Assembly (NCBI RefSeq): GCF_021130785.1 | Contig: NC_060212.1 | Coordinates: 150,564,501 to 150,628,500, forward strand | DNA length: 64,000 nt | From: Homalodisca vitripennis | Taxonomy: Eukaryota > Arthropoda > Insecta > Hemiptera > Cicadellidae | Direction of reading: 5' to 3' | Shown: one piece after another, positions 21,984-33,344 of the stretch | Numbering within the stretch: position 1 is the first letter of the stretch | Layout of the letters: each line of letters starts with the position of its first letter | Position numbers and translations under genes: made by a program | Notes under the pieces: model-generated | Told to the model about the DNA's origin: nothing | The model's input: the letters and a program-made list of their open reading frames with translations, nothing else | The model's database searches: none

Positions 21984-22348
21984 CGTTTACATCACACTTT
22001 TTTATGTAACTAAGGACGTTTGAAAATGGTCTAAAATTAATTCCAGGAAGAGATTAGCAAAATATTCAACGGATTAGGCTACTATATGTGATTTACTAGC
22101 GTTATTCTTGTGTAATTGTACTGAATTGTAAAGTCTTACGGAAAAAAGTAATTACCATCTGTGGCATACGGTGTAAATTACCTCAGTATATAAATTTAGA
22201 TGTTTCTAGATATAACTAATCTGAAAAAAATAATCAAATTATAGTTTTTCTGTATAATCTTTTTCTGACAATATGAGGTAAATTGCAAATATTAGCTAGG
22301 ATTGAGGTTATACGACTGCAGTTTGGATCGTAAAAAGATTTTTGCCAA

Positions 22349-22849
22349 TCTTATATATATAAAAATCTTGAGTCACGATGTATGTTGCCAATAAACTCCA
22401 AAACGACTGAACCAATTTCAATCAAATTTCACATGTATCCGTAATTTAGTCTAACTTAGAAGATAGGATAGTTATTATCTGAATTATTCGCTTATGTCGT
22501 GAATATAAACGAATAAAATGAAGAAAAGTTTTCAAAGCGCCTGCACATTATAACCTGCAATTACGAGATAGATACGTATATTAAACAGTGAAACACTATT
22601 TGAAGGCGCTAAGTTATGATGTATAATTGTCTAAACTAAATTTTTGGTTGAACTTAAAGGTTGAGTGGTAGACCACTTTGTAATAAAATACATTATGCAT
22701 GTACAATACATTTTTGACACATTTTTCTTGATCGTGACATCAAGGTAAAATCTACATCGGGGTTGGAAATATAATTTACTTCAACCAGAAATGCTCATAC
22801 GCGGGCAAAACTTACGAAAAGCGTGCGAAGCCGCGGGAAACAGCTAGTA
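22349..22849 (+). repeat. Helitron-like non-autonomous repeat
   Basis: It starts with TCTTATATATATAAAAAT and ends with GAAGCCGCGGGAAACAGCTAGT, preceding A. A 5' TC, a 3' CTAGT end and insertion between A and T fit Helitrons, and similar ends are common in insect genomes. The internal motif AAAACGACTGAACCAATTTC is also typical of such repeats. No Rep/helicase is present. The assignment is by ends only. Confidence 0.45.
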
Positions 22850-24011
22850 AACTATAAAATTTCACGTGTCACAATATGTTACAACATGTTCAAAAATGTA
22901 CCGCCTTTGAACCTTTCAACCCTTTCATTGCAATGACAAACTTAAAACAAAGAATATTTTAACAGTTAAGAAAGTATATACAAACATACAATAACAAGGG
23001 TTGTTTAAGCGTAATAAAGGGACTTATTATTTATTAATTATAAATATACTAATTTTAAGAGCCGGTTATGCTGTCGCCCATCTTGAGTTCAGGCCTACAA
23101 AACAGTTTTAAACCTCAAAGTCCTTTTAAGTTCTTATTTTTGGGTCATAAAATGGTGCGAGATGTCACATTTCAAAGACGTAATCAATACGCTTCTGATC
23201 GCATTTTTTAGATAACCAATGTTTTTATTGGTTTCCATTACAAAAATTTCAAACCTTTTTGTATTTAACCGCAATACTCAACAAGTATACACTGTGTAAG
23301 AAAGGATCGCATGTAAATCATTTCGTTACAGCTAGATTATTAAACTGTTAAACTAGATTCAGAACAATATAGATCCAACAAAGTTAACAGTGCCTTCTCC
23401 TTATCGCCATTATCACAGAGCTGAACCTGAACATTCACCTACCTAAATACTAACAGTAAATGGAAGGGGGACTGGACTTTTAATGTAAAAATCGCTGTGT
23501 CAACGACTCTATCTTCATTTCTAACCTTAGTGGTGGGCCTTTTACACTAACTATCGTTGACTCAACAACTCTTAAAAATAACAAATAACAGAGGGTCTTT
23601 TAGTCTACAAAGCTTTAATACAACGACCCTAAATAATTAAACAAAATAAAAGTTGAATTAATAAGTTCTATGTCACAAAGATGTATATTAGAACAACTAG
23701 AGATAAGGAAAAAGTAATAAAATTGCAAATAATATGTCCAATTTTATGTCTAAAATTAATATGGCCAATTATATTTTCTTGAATTTTTAATTTATAAGAA
23801 TGTCAGCGTAGGAGGGTTGTCACCAAACACACTCTCCAAGTTTTACTATTTAGAACTCAAAGTTTAGCTAAAACTAGTTTCAAACTAGATAGTTTCAGAA
23901 ACTTAAACTATTATAACACTGAACTTAATAGTAGCGTGATAATGCCACCAGCAGCCTTTATAATGAACTGCTACTGTCACGTACAATTAAGTCAAAATAT
24001 TTATTTTACAG
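22850..24011. other. No exon recognised; intron sequence upstream of the TM3 exon
   Basis: The last bases TTATTTTACAG form a normal splice acceptor for the exon at 24012. The preceding receptor exon (TM1-TM2) was not found here or elsewhere in 1-24011, so this stretch is probably part of another intron. Confidence 0.5.
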
Positions 24012-24105
24012 GCCGTGGTGACGTTCTCCTCCACCTACGTGTTGGTGGCTCTCAGCATAGACCGTTACTACGCCATCAAATACCCGATGAACTTCTCCGG
24101 CAGCT
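24012..24105 (+). CDS. CCAPR: CCAP receptor exon: TM3 and ICL2 start (SIDRY motif)
   Basis: This exon encodes TM3 of a rhodopsin-family neuropeptide receptor: [20 protein letters not shown], then [16 protein letters not shown] is the DRY-type motif for G-protein coupling. The MNFSGSW continuation, with W split by the intron, is characteristic of insect crustacean cardioactive peptide receptors. The acceptor TTTTACAG and donor AGCT|GTAAG are good. Length is 94 bp, from phase 0 to phase 1; T joins GG of the next exon to make Trp. CCAP receptors act at the plasma membrane in ecdysis and heart-rate control. The vertebrate relatives are neuropeptide S and vasopressin-type receptors. Upstream exons (N-terminus, TM1-TM2) are not in view. 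Confidence 0.93.
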
Positions 24106-26311
24106 GTAAGTCCCTCGCATGCCCTTATTTTTGTGATTTAGCATATCAGTTGTTTAAATAGTTAAGAAGTTATCGCAATCGTAAATTATGTAAATTGATA
24201 ACTTTATAAGTAACAGTTGTATTAAAACGTTGCAATCTCAATATAATTATGTAAAGAAGTGGCGTAGTCAAGGGAGATATTATGTAGTTTGCAATGCCTT
24301 CTTGATGTTTCTCATTGGAAGACTAAAGAATAATCGAAGATAAAAATATTGTGAAAATTTAACTCACGCTATATTATCAATAATAGTACGCAATGAGTTA
24401 ATAATGTTCGATATGTAACTCACACTAGTCGTATTTTGGTGGTCTGTTTTTTTTTCTTGTGTATTATGTCAACTCCTTGCTAAACCTCCTACCCTTTTGA
24501 AAATCCTGAGTACGTTAAATACGTTAAACTAAAATGTGGTGAGTTTCGATATGGTTTGAACCGGACAACTTAGACGACAGTCCTGACTCCATTCGCATTA
24601 AGAATATGAAATAAAGAGTGATTGATGGATAAAGATATTACTTCTGTAATACAGGTAAATATATAGGTAAGGATAATTAAACTATTTATTTATTTTATTT
24701 CCAACGGTAACCCATTTTTACAATTGATTATATTATGGTAGAGATAGCATGCTTGAACAAAATATAATAATATAAAAGTAATTAACAATGTTTTCATAAA
24801 TAACAAAGATACTAATAATAACATGAGTAGGGTAACAATATAAACTATCGACAGTAACAAGTAACAGATAATAAAGTATAAAGTAAGATAACAATAGATC
24901 AACAGTGCAATTACGATATGAGAACTGAACATATTAAAGAAAAATCAAATAGTCGAGCTTAACAACAGAAGTAATAAATAACAAATGGCAATAAACAAAA
25001 ATATTAAGTACAACAACAGAGAACAACGCAAAACAACAAGAACTATTAAATAAGCTATAGGAGTATACTATATCTGAGCATTAAACCGTACAAAGTAATT
25101 TTATTATATTCTTGGGTAAGTCCTTCTTTTTTTAATTCTATCCCTTTTTTTCAAAAAATATATTTCAAGTGTCAAACACTTTTAATTAATACACTGAGGT
25201 AGACAAGTCATGAGCAAAAGGATTTAATTTCCTGTTAATGCTCCAAGATATTGTTCTACGCATCCGGTTCTTTTTAATTTAGTTAAATTAATGATTTTCG
25301 GCTGAGCGTCAGCGAAGTCTATCTCTTGAGAGTCACGTAATTTCTGTCTGGTTGTATCCATACGAATTCTCAAGACCGAACTGAGCTATAAAATTTTAAT
25401 TTTGCATCAAGGCATATAAATATACAACATAACTAAATTAAAGTTTACTTTGGATTTTTCAAACACAAATAGTCCATATTTCAAAATCATGTTCATTTGT
25501 CAATCTAGTTATTTAAAATTAAGATTTGTCTTTCAGTTAGTTAAACAATATTTTACTGTCAGATTTAAGTATAAAAGATCTTGTTCAGTAATAACAGATA
25601 TCGACCGAAATTTTCTTATAGACAATGCTAATGATATTTACTTTAAAATTTTGGAAAATTAATGTTTAAAATCTAATACCTTACTTTACATATTAACTAA
25701 AAAAAGGTAAAGTATTGCTCACAGATTTAAAGATAAAATTTGAATTTTTTTAATTCCGAACATGAAGCACTACTCAAGTTCAATTCGTACCGGAGAGGGA
25801 AAAGCTGGAGAAACTGCAGACCTACTTTTCCTTCCTGTTGCTTTATGTAAGGGGTGACCTCGACAGACATAAACATCTCACATCCTCGGTGAATTGTTTT
25901 AATGTTTCTCTCGCCGTCCGCGCCTCGCTGTAAGGCAAAACCTCGTGCTTTGTAATTCCTCAACTTCCAAAAGAACGTAAGGCATGTATGTTTTGCTTTT
26001 ACCGCACACCACTAAAGTTTCTGTATAGTGGATTGATTTCCAAAGCATTTGGCCAATTGCATTGAATATGCATTCAACATTTAATCGATTTCCAGCATGG
26101 CTTTGCGGCCCATTGTAGGCATTCCATCCACATAAATTTTGTCAATAACGTCAATGTTACCTTATTACTAGTAATTAGTCATTACCAACAATAGGTTTCA
26201 TATTTTTACATCTAGTTGAATATTAATTGTATGTCCTGTGTGGCGTGGTGACCCAATGGAATAAGGCTCAGTATTTTAGGTAGATACTATCAGCAACTTT
26301 TAGTTTACCTA
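24106..26311. other. Intron stretch with no recognised gene
   Basis: AT-rich. A weak copy of the head of family A (CGGCTGAGCGTCAGCGAAGTC) lies at about 25297-25380. The 70-codon frame at 25450-25662 has no family features. Confidence 0.45.
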
Positions 26312-26432
26312 AATAAATTCAAATTCAAATTCAAATTCTAATTAACTTTATTCATATTATTTGTACAATTACATTTGAATTTTATACAAATAAGGAATGG
26401 CATCATCTTACATGTTTTTATTTGATTATATC

Positions 26433-28170
26433 CTATGTGTCCATATATTCTCCAAATGAATACAAAGCCTTATCTGTCAAAAATCTTTTAAAATGTTTTT
26501 TAAACAATAAATCATTTTCTATGTTAAATAAAATTCTAGGGACTTGGCTTATAAATTTAATACCTGCCGAGCTAGGTTTTTTTATAATGAAATTCCAATG
26601 CATGTTTATGAACTGCCAATTGATTTCTATTTCTAGTAAAGTAGTTGTGATTTGACCCCAATCGGGGTAATTTGTCAAAATTTGATCTAACCATCATAAC
26701 AGTTTTCCAGTATATACATTCCGTAAATAGTTAAAATTCCTAATTTTGAAAAATACTCTTTCACAGATTCCCCATCCTTTAAGTTCATGATTATCTAATT
26801 GCTTTTTTTTGAAGTTGAAGAATGCTTAACAGATTTGAATTACTAGTGGCCCCGTACAACACAACACCAAAGTTTATATGAGAATGTATGTGGGCATAAT
26901 AAATGGTTTTCAAAATTTCAGTTGAGCAATATTTTGACATGGTTTTAAGAGCAAACAATCCGGAAGAAATCTTTTTTTGCAAAGCCAAAATATGTTCGTT
27001 CCAAGTTAAGTTCTCATCTAGAAGTAATCCTAAAAATTTAGTGTTAGTTAATTGAGAAATTTGTATATTGTCTATTGTTATGTTTGGCATAAGTTTTTTT
27101 CTATTTTGTTTTGTGCAGAAAGAGATCATATTTGTTTTATTAAAGTTTAGTAATAAGTTTTTACTGCAAAAATAATTATTAATACACACATGAGTTCCGT
27201 TTTACCTGCAATTTCTATTTCATTCAAACTTTTACCAGCAACTATTAAATTAGAGTCATCTGCATATAGACACAGCTTGCTCTGATCTTTTGTCAGAACA
27301 TTTGGCAAACCCAACATATAAAGTAAGAAAAGAATTGGCCCAGAATGGAACCCTGTGGCACTCCATGCTTGATATTTTTTAAAGAAGATTTTGCAATGAG
27401 TGATTTGATTTAATTTGGTTACAAACTGCAAGTCAACATACTGTGGTCTATTTGAAATATAAGAAGCAAACCAGTTTAATGTAAAATCTTTAATACCAAT
27501 ATTTTTTAAAATTTCTATTAATATTTCATGTGATCACTATCAAAGGCCTTGGTAAGATCCATAAAAATGCCAACCACATAATTCCCTCTATCAATATTGT
27601 CCACTATGGATTCAATAAAATCCGTCCCAGCAGTTATGACAGACTTACCAGCTCTGAAGCCATGCTGTTCTCTGTCAAATATATTATTGGTTTCAAGAAA
27701 ATCAACTAGTCGTAAATACATCACACGTTTCAAAGATTTTTGAAAAAGTAGACAAAAATGGATAAAGGTCGATAATTATTAGGGTCAGTTTCACTTCCTT
27801 TTTTGAAAACGGTTATAATTTTAGAGATTTTCAGTTTTTCAGGAAAAGATTCCAGACACAAAAGAGGAATTTATAACATGAGTCAGGGGCTTGATCAGGT
27901 ACATTTTAGCTTGCTTGACAATTGGCATTGGAATTTCATCGTGGCCTGCTGAATATTTGTTAGGAAATGACATTATAATCTGATTTAATTCTTCCTCACT
28001 TACTGGTTGGGTGTGGAACTTTTTAGCATTAGAAGTTTTAAAGGTACCAGTGTTAACAGTGATGTGTGATGACAAGTTTGGTAATATTTCATTATCTACA
28101 ATGTCAATAAAATGATTGTTAAAAATTTTCACAGATTTCCTCTGGTTCAGAATATTCATGGTTTTCATAA
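26433..28170 (-). pseudogene. LINE ORF2: reverse transcriptase and C-terminus
   Basis: RT motifs in order: NKYSAGHDEIPMPIVKQ (about 27960), HGFRAGKS with FMDLTKAFDS (about 27540-27660, motif A), GVPQGSILG (about 27335-27365, motif B, then a one-base loss), LYADDSNLIV (codons of YADD at 27255-27266, the catalytic Asp pair), FLGLLLDENLTWNEHI, and a GVVLYGATSNSNLLSILQLQ segment. The last part (26433-26678) has PSSAGIKFISQVPRILFNIE and FKRFLTDKALYSFGEYM, the standard terminal block. Three or more frame changes separate the pieces (27839, 27518, 27189, 26791), so no complete RT can be made. Confidence 0.85.
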
Positions 28171-28522
28171 ATCAATTTAATATGTTTATTAAAAATTGTG
28201 ATAATTTTTTTGTTTCATTATTAATATTTTCCAAGTAAGATTTACATACGTTTTCAGAATTTCTAATTTTATTTTCAATATATTCCTTTTTTTGAAGAGT
28301 TTAATTTTTTGCTGTAATTTTTTTTTTCAACTGTTTTAATAGCTTATTTAGTGTTCTATCTTTGGTTAATCTTGTAGTTTGACTTAAACTTATAATTTTC
28401 CGCTTTTTTCTTTTTCCAAATCATAATTTATCCATTTGTCTTTATTAAAATTTACCCTAGACTTGACCAGAGGAAAACTAACATCAAAATAGTACATCAA
28501 AATTTCATGAAAAACATTGTAT

Positions 28523-29330
28523 TTAGTGTCTACTGTTGCATTGTAGACTTCCAACCAAGTTTTCATTGCTCAACATATTTTTAAAGATCTCAATGTTTTC
28601 TCTTGTATATTTTCTACAAAACTGTGTTTCGGTCTTAAAAGATGTCTTTTTATTACAACATACATTAATTTTCAAAAGTTGGGCATCATGATCAGAGAGC
28701 TCAGTAATAACACCTTCAACCATAAGTGACTTTTTCGGTAAATTTGTTATAATATTATCAATTGCACTTTCACAATCCAGGGTAACTCTAGTCGGAAAAT
28801 TCACCAAGTACTGCATGTTATGTTGCCTTAAAATATTACTTAATCTATCATGACTTTTAGAACAATGCAATACATTTATGGTTTATATCCCCAGCTAAAA
28901 TTACATGCTCATAAGTTTCAGTTAAAATAGTTAAAACAATATCAAGTTTATCCAAAAAGAGGCCATCATAAATTAAAACCTGGAGTTCTATACAAACCCC
29001 ACTAATACAAAAGAAAAATCAAAAGCTCGGCAGGAAACAATACAGCATTCAAACTCTTTATCTATACATAAGTTATTAATTCTAGGAATTACAACTCTCT
29101 TAACTTGGTAAGAGTTGCTGCCTAAAATCATAACTCCTCCACCACCACATGTTTGGCGACAATAGTTGGTTATAACAGAATAGTTATTAACTTTAGCAAA
29201 TTTTATCTCATCAATTTTTAGTTTATGTTCACTCAACACTATTAGATCTGGTTTCAACTCTTCAAGAACTATTTCCAAAGATAATTTCCGCGATAAAAAG
29301 TGTTGGATATTTTGATGTAGAATTTTTTAT
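28523..29330 (-). pseudogene. LINE ORF2: EEP (APE-like) endonuclease
   Basis: The start ILHQNIQHFLSRKLSLEIVL contains the catalytic Asn motif (about 29290-29320), followed by LKPDLIVLSEHKL with the catalytic Glu, a GGGGVMIL segment, a HDRLSNILRQHNMQYLVNFP stretch and TELSDHDAQLL with the terminal SDH motif. EEP endonucleases nick target DNA to prime reverse transcription. A single extra A near 29330 separates the start from the upstream macro-domain frame, and another break lies at 28870-28988. Without these the frame would be continuous with the upstream macro-domain region. Confidence 0.82.
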
Positions 29331-30367
29331 TGTAAGATTTGCATTTCTTGAATCCAAAATTTTTTTATATATTGTGGAGGAGCTATTTACAGTATGTTTT
29401 GATCTATTTGAAATATCTACTTTAATGGTGGAAACTGATTTAGGCTTGCTATAAAAAAAGGGAGTCATTGTGCTGTTGGTGTGGCGTATATAGTGTTGGT
29501 GTGGAGTATGTTTGGTTGTGCTAGTGTTGTTTGTGGAGACATATGAACAGTTTGTTACAGATGGACTCAGGAAAGAGCTTTGAAATTCAGGAGACACCTT
29601 CCCACTCTCCCTCACACTCCCTTCACTTATCACAAAATCGCCCATTTCACTTTCACTACTCTCACAGACACTAGCTTCAGTTGTTGCTGGAAGTGAAGTT
29701 ATTTCTTGGGTTGGAGTATGTGAGGAGAAAAAACAAGTTCGCTCTTGTAGGCCTGCGGCTGCGGAGTCGACCAACCTCTCCATACTGGGGAAAATGGAAC
29801 TTGGGAGCTTATTTCCAGTTTATTACTCGCAGTTTCGGTTGAGGGCTGTGATGGTGTACCACGAAGACAATCTATAGAACCCTGAATCTGCTCGAGAAAT
29901 TCATCATGTGACAGTCCTATCCTGAGTTTTCTCTGAGATTTTTGATCATAAGAAACTATGGTTACTGTAGCTCCAGTAGCCAATTGAAATTTTGAGAGAT
30001 TGGAAATTAAGTGTTCAATAGTGATCTCATCTCGAACAGCACCTATTGGAGAACAAATCAGGTGCTTGAATCCCCTCCTCTCAAAATCCATAGCCAATTG
30101 ATGAAAGGCCAAATCATAATCAGTTTTCTTTGGCTTGTTGTAGTACTTGGGTTTAGTAATGAGGCTGTAAATTCCTGCACCATGTCTGTGATTCTGGTAC
30201 GCAAGATGTGAACTGACACAGTTTAAATCAGAAGGCTTTCCACATTGCTGCTTAAATATCACGGCAACTCCTGCTGTCATGTGGCGATCATGATCGAAGT
30301 CTGCTGAAATTGAATGAGCAAAAAGCCACAGATGCATTCTCTTGATGCTTGACGATAATATCTTTCA
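29262..30367 (-). pseudogene. LINE ORF2 N-terminus: macro (Poa1p/TARG1-like) domain and linker
   Basis: A likely start ATG at 30367 gives MKDIIVKHQENASVA; after a one-base shift it continues FAHSISADFDHDRHMTAGVA, VIFKQQCGKP, HLAYQNHRHGAGIYSLITKP and FKHLICSPIGAVRD. AHS(I/V)SADF, MTAG-V followed by F, LITK, YYNKP and ICSPIG-xxRD are the landmarks of the Poa1p-like macro family, which binds ADP-ribose or removes it from proteins. A Ser/Thr-rich linker of ~170 residues (29262-29783) then leads into the endonuclease frame. Frame changes lie at 30340 and 29700-29800. The assignment rests on motif spacing, not on a search. Confidence 0.65.
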
Positions 30368-30471
30368 TATTTGCAACAATTTATTTGAAAAGGTTTTTTT
30401 CTCTTTTGAGATTTCACAATCATTGGTGGGTTTCTACAGTGCACACTTTATTCTGTAACGAATAGTCACAA

Positions 30472-31082
30472 TTATTTTTGAAACCAGTTTGTTTCGGAAA
30501 TGTCATAGGCATTTATTTCCTTGCATATCCTGTTAACTATCAATTGCTTTCCTAAGAAGTTTAAGTGGATGCCATCTCGATTAAAACATTTTTCAGATAA
30601 AGCTGTCATGTCCACAAAAGAAACATTCTTCATTATTCTGGTTTGCTCATAGTAATGTAGATTTAAATTCATAAATTTTCCTCATTTATTCTATGGAATA
30701 GGGGTAGATCTTGTCTAAAGGGTATGCCACACAATATAAGTCTACAATGCCTATAAGACAGTAAGACAGATTTTAAATTAGTGTAAATGGTTTGAGTGCT
30801 TCCATTGTAAACATCATTTGCACCTCCCATGATAACTAAAAATTCTTCTGGTGCAAAAGTTATATTTCTTGTTTGGTCAATAATATCCATGAATTTAGCA
30901 CCAGGTGATACCAACTCATTTACCTTGGAGGTTTTCTCGAGTTTATCATGAATTTTCCTGGCTAGATACCTGCCATGGCTGTCACCAACTATAGTAACAT
31001 AAGGAGATGGTATTTGGTAAAATGTCCTGTTTAGGGTAACCTGTAGTAGGGGAGGCCTGTTCAGTTTGTATAGCTTTTTCAC
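30472..31082 (-). pseudogene. LINE ORF1: SGNH/GDSL hydrolase domain
   Basis: YVTIVGDSHGRYLARKIHD carries the nucleophile Ser in GDS (codon 30978-30980), FLVIMGGANDVY the GGAND block, and FNRDGIHLNFLGKQLI the Asp and His pair (codons about 30574-30576 and 30565-30567). This is the full SGNH catalytic set. Two overlapping frames (31082-30669 and 30672-30472) with one frameshift make the domain. Esterase domains of this fold occur in ORF1 proteins of CR1-like LINEs; their role in retrotransposition is poorly known. Confidence 0.82.
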
Positions 31083-31188
31083 AGAGTATTTCAGGTTTTG
31101 TTTGGTTCCGAGGGTTTTTTCATAGACAAATCATTTTCCCCGATGTGAGTTTTTTATGCTATCATAGTCATTATTAGAACTTGGATGG

Positions 31189-32181
31189 TTAATAAAATGA
31201 CAACACAATGTCTTTAGGAGTTAAAATTCCATTTTTTTTAACATAAGCAATGTAGGATCGTTTTTTTTTAGCACAATCATTTTCAGAAAAATCTGGGATC
31301 TTTATGTTCTGAAAGAAGTTCTTGCTGTTGAAATTAAGTAAAATGTAGTCAACTGCATGTAGAAGATACACCCACAATCAAATGAATTATTTTGATTCGG
31401 GCCATCAAGTGATATTAAAATTAGTTGTTGGTGAGTTCTGAAAATAATGAATAAGTTTCAGAGACACCAGCTTAGCAATTTCAGAGTTACCACTACTTCT
31501 CATAGAGTCATAGTGATAATATTTTATTTGCCACTTTTTCATACACAAGTAGACTCCAATGTGAGCCATTTACTGATTTATAACTATCCAACTTCCCCAC
31601 TGTCATATTTGGCATTGTTTATAGGGATGAGTAGTATATTCCTTTTCATGTAAGGCAAGGGGATCCAGAAGAAATGATATGTCCTCCAGTTCTTTAATTG
31701 CTTTCGACTATTGTTGGGTTCATTAAAAAGCGGTTCTCTTTATTCCCAATCACTTTAACGGTAAGTACTGGAAATAAGAATCTATAGTGTCATCTGTTAA
31801 CCAGGTCTGGCCTAAAATATCCAGTTTTAGATCTGCTGATTTTACCTGTTGTTTTAATCTCTCATTTTCTTTTTGTAGGGCAATCATATTTTAACTGTAA
31901 GTCCGAAAAATTGGTTTCAGACTTATTGTTTGCTAATTTTCTAAGGTCTCCTCTTGATTTCTGTAATTTTTTGATAACAAGGGAGATGGATCCTGATGGG
32001 CAAAATTTTTTGTGGGTACTTTTTCTGTTGATGTTTTATTTGCATATTTCAAGTTTCCACCTTTATCCTGCAATGAAGAACTTCTCAGGGGTCCTATTTG
32101 TGTTTTATTTTTAAGTTGTGCTCTTGTTTTAATGAATGGACTAGTTCCTGTGTTGTCCTTGATTGAAGATTGTTGTGACAT
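31189..32181 (-). pseudogene. LINE ORF1 N-terminus with Ulp1/SENP8-like cysteine protease domain
   Basis: The probable start at 32181 (MSQQSSIKDNTGTSPFIKTR) leads into a basic, low-complexity segment, a short helix-like stretch with ENERLKQQVKSADLKLD, and then a protease: TWLTDDTIDSYFQYL, FLMNPTIVE, NGSHWSLLVYEK (His codon 31559-31561), YYHYDSMRSSGNSEIA (Asp codon 31507-31509), LDGPNQNNSFDCG (Gln 31392-31394, Cys 31374-31376) and VYLLHAVDYILLNF. The His-Asp-Gln-Cys order and the SHWSLL, HYDS and DCG words match SUMO/NEDD8 proteases (peptidase family C48, closest in pattern to SENP8). At least four frameshifts break it. It ends just before the SGNH frame. Confidence 0.75.
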
Positions 32182-32342
32182 TTTAAATTATATATAGACT
32201 ATGTATAATATTAATAAAACAATAAAAAATGTCTATGTAACTGTTTACTATCCAGGGATTTAGTTTAATATATTTTTATTTAATAATTAATATTTGAATT
32301 CACTCTAAAAATTACTTCCAAGAGTAGCAAAATTATTCAGAT

Positions 32343-32412
32343 TCCAAATGGATTTGAAACCAGGTATCTTGAGTGTGGAAGGCAGTCGCATTGCCAACTG
32401 AGCTACACAACC
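32343..32412 (-). pseudogene. tRNA-like sequence (degenerate, TCC anticodon loop)
   Basis: On the - strand, GTAGCTCAGTTGGCAATGCG contains a perfect A box, then ACTGCCTTCCACACTCA resembles an anticodon arm with loop CTTCCAC (TCC) whose 3' stem no longer pairs, then GGTTTCAAATCC is a B box. Acceptor pairing is poor. It is a tRNA pseudogene or a tRNA-derived SINE head, not a working tRNA. Confidence 0.5.
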
Positions 32413-32419
32413 TTATCTA

Positions 32420-33344
32420 GGTAGGACTGATAAGCTTCACTTCACTCATTCAGCTTTACTACAGATAATACTGGAACCTGTTATCTATGGAAAACCCCAG
32501 GCCATTCACTTGTTAATCACTTTCATAAAAATGTCATATCAGCTTTTTTAGTGTTATCTTTGATGTTTACTTCTTTGAGCTAATATATTGTCTTATATAG
32601 TGTCATTGAAATTGAATGAATATTAAAGGTAAATATTAAAATATATACTTAGTTTTATAGGTTTAGTCCATCAGTTAAAACTTTTTGTCCTGTTAAATAA
32701 ATAATAAACTTAGCTCAAAAAGTAAGTCCTGATTGCTGAGAACTTAAATCCTATCATAGTCTTGAGTTATACATTAAAAAATTTCACTACTTTTTATGGT
32801 TTTACATTTTAAAACTAATAATACCAGTCACTATCAAAACAAACAAAACATGCACTTCACACAACCACACATGTAGGCTCTCCTATCATATAATAGGCCC
32901 TTTATCACTCGCCATGACACAAGGGCCCACTTGCCGATGGTTCTCATGAGAATAGCCGAAAGTCGACCATAGTATAAAGTATTTCACCTATCTTTTGGTC
33001 TACATTCCTTCGAACGATCACCGCTGACAGCTACCCATCTGGTGAGGACAATTAAAATCTATTATTTCCAAAATTGTAGCGAAATCTGTAAATCCTATAT
33101 GAGCATAATTCATAATGACGCTATTGTCTGTTACACGAGGTAAGGACCTCCAATTACAAACTATAAAAAAATCATCCAATTTCGATCTAGAGTGAGAACA
33201 AAACAAAATCTATTTTATTTATCGGATGGATATGTGTAATGAAAAAACAAAAATAAAAACCCACAAAATGCAAAATCCTTTTATGACAAGAAAAATTAAT
33301 ACAATATTATTAATATCGTATATTATCACTAATGTATATTATCA
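32420..33344. other. No gene recognised
   Basis: AT-rich intron sequence between the tRNA-like sequence and the solo Penelope end. No feature was supported. Confidence 0.4.

Larger units (their letters stand above)
26312..32185 (-). mobile_element. Nearly full-length, decayed LINE with Ulp1, SGNH, macro, EN and RT domains
   Basis: All domains lie on the - strand in one order: basic N-terminus (32181), Ulp1/SENP8-like protease, SGNH hydrolase, macro domain, EEP endonuclease, RT (YADD at 27255-27266) and a C-terminal block. The 3' end has tandem TTGAAT repeats (+ strand AAATTC at about 26315-26338), a usual tail for CR1/Jockey-group LINEs. There are many frameshifts and stops, so the copy is dead. 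A two-ORF layout is likely: ORF1 = protease plus SGNH, ORF2 = macro, EN and RT. The clade is inferred from the EN plus RT without RNase H and the C-terminal block; SGNH domains are known in ORF1 of CR1-like LINEs. Confidence 0.85.

Noticed and set aside
31447..32197. Several + strand frames of 60-68 codons
   Set aside because: They lie antisense to LINE ORF1, whose protease motifs are on the - strand.
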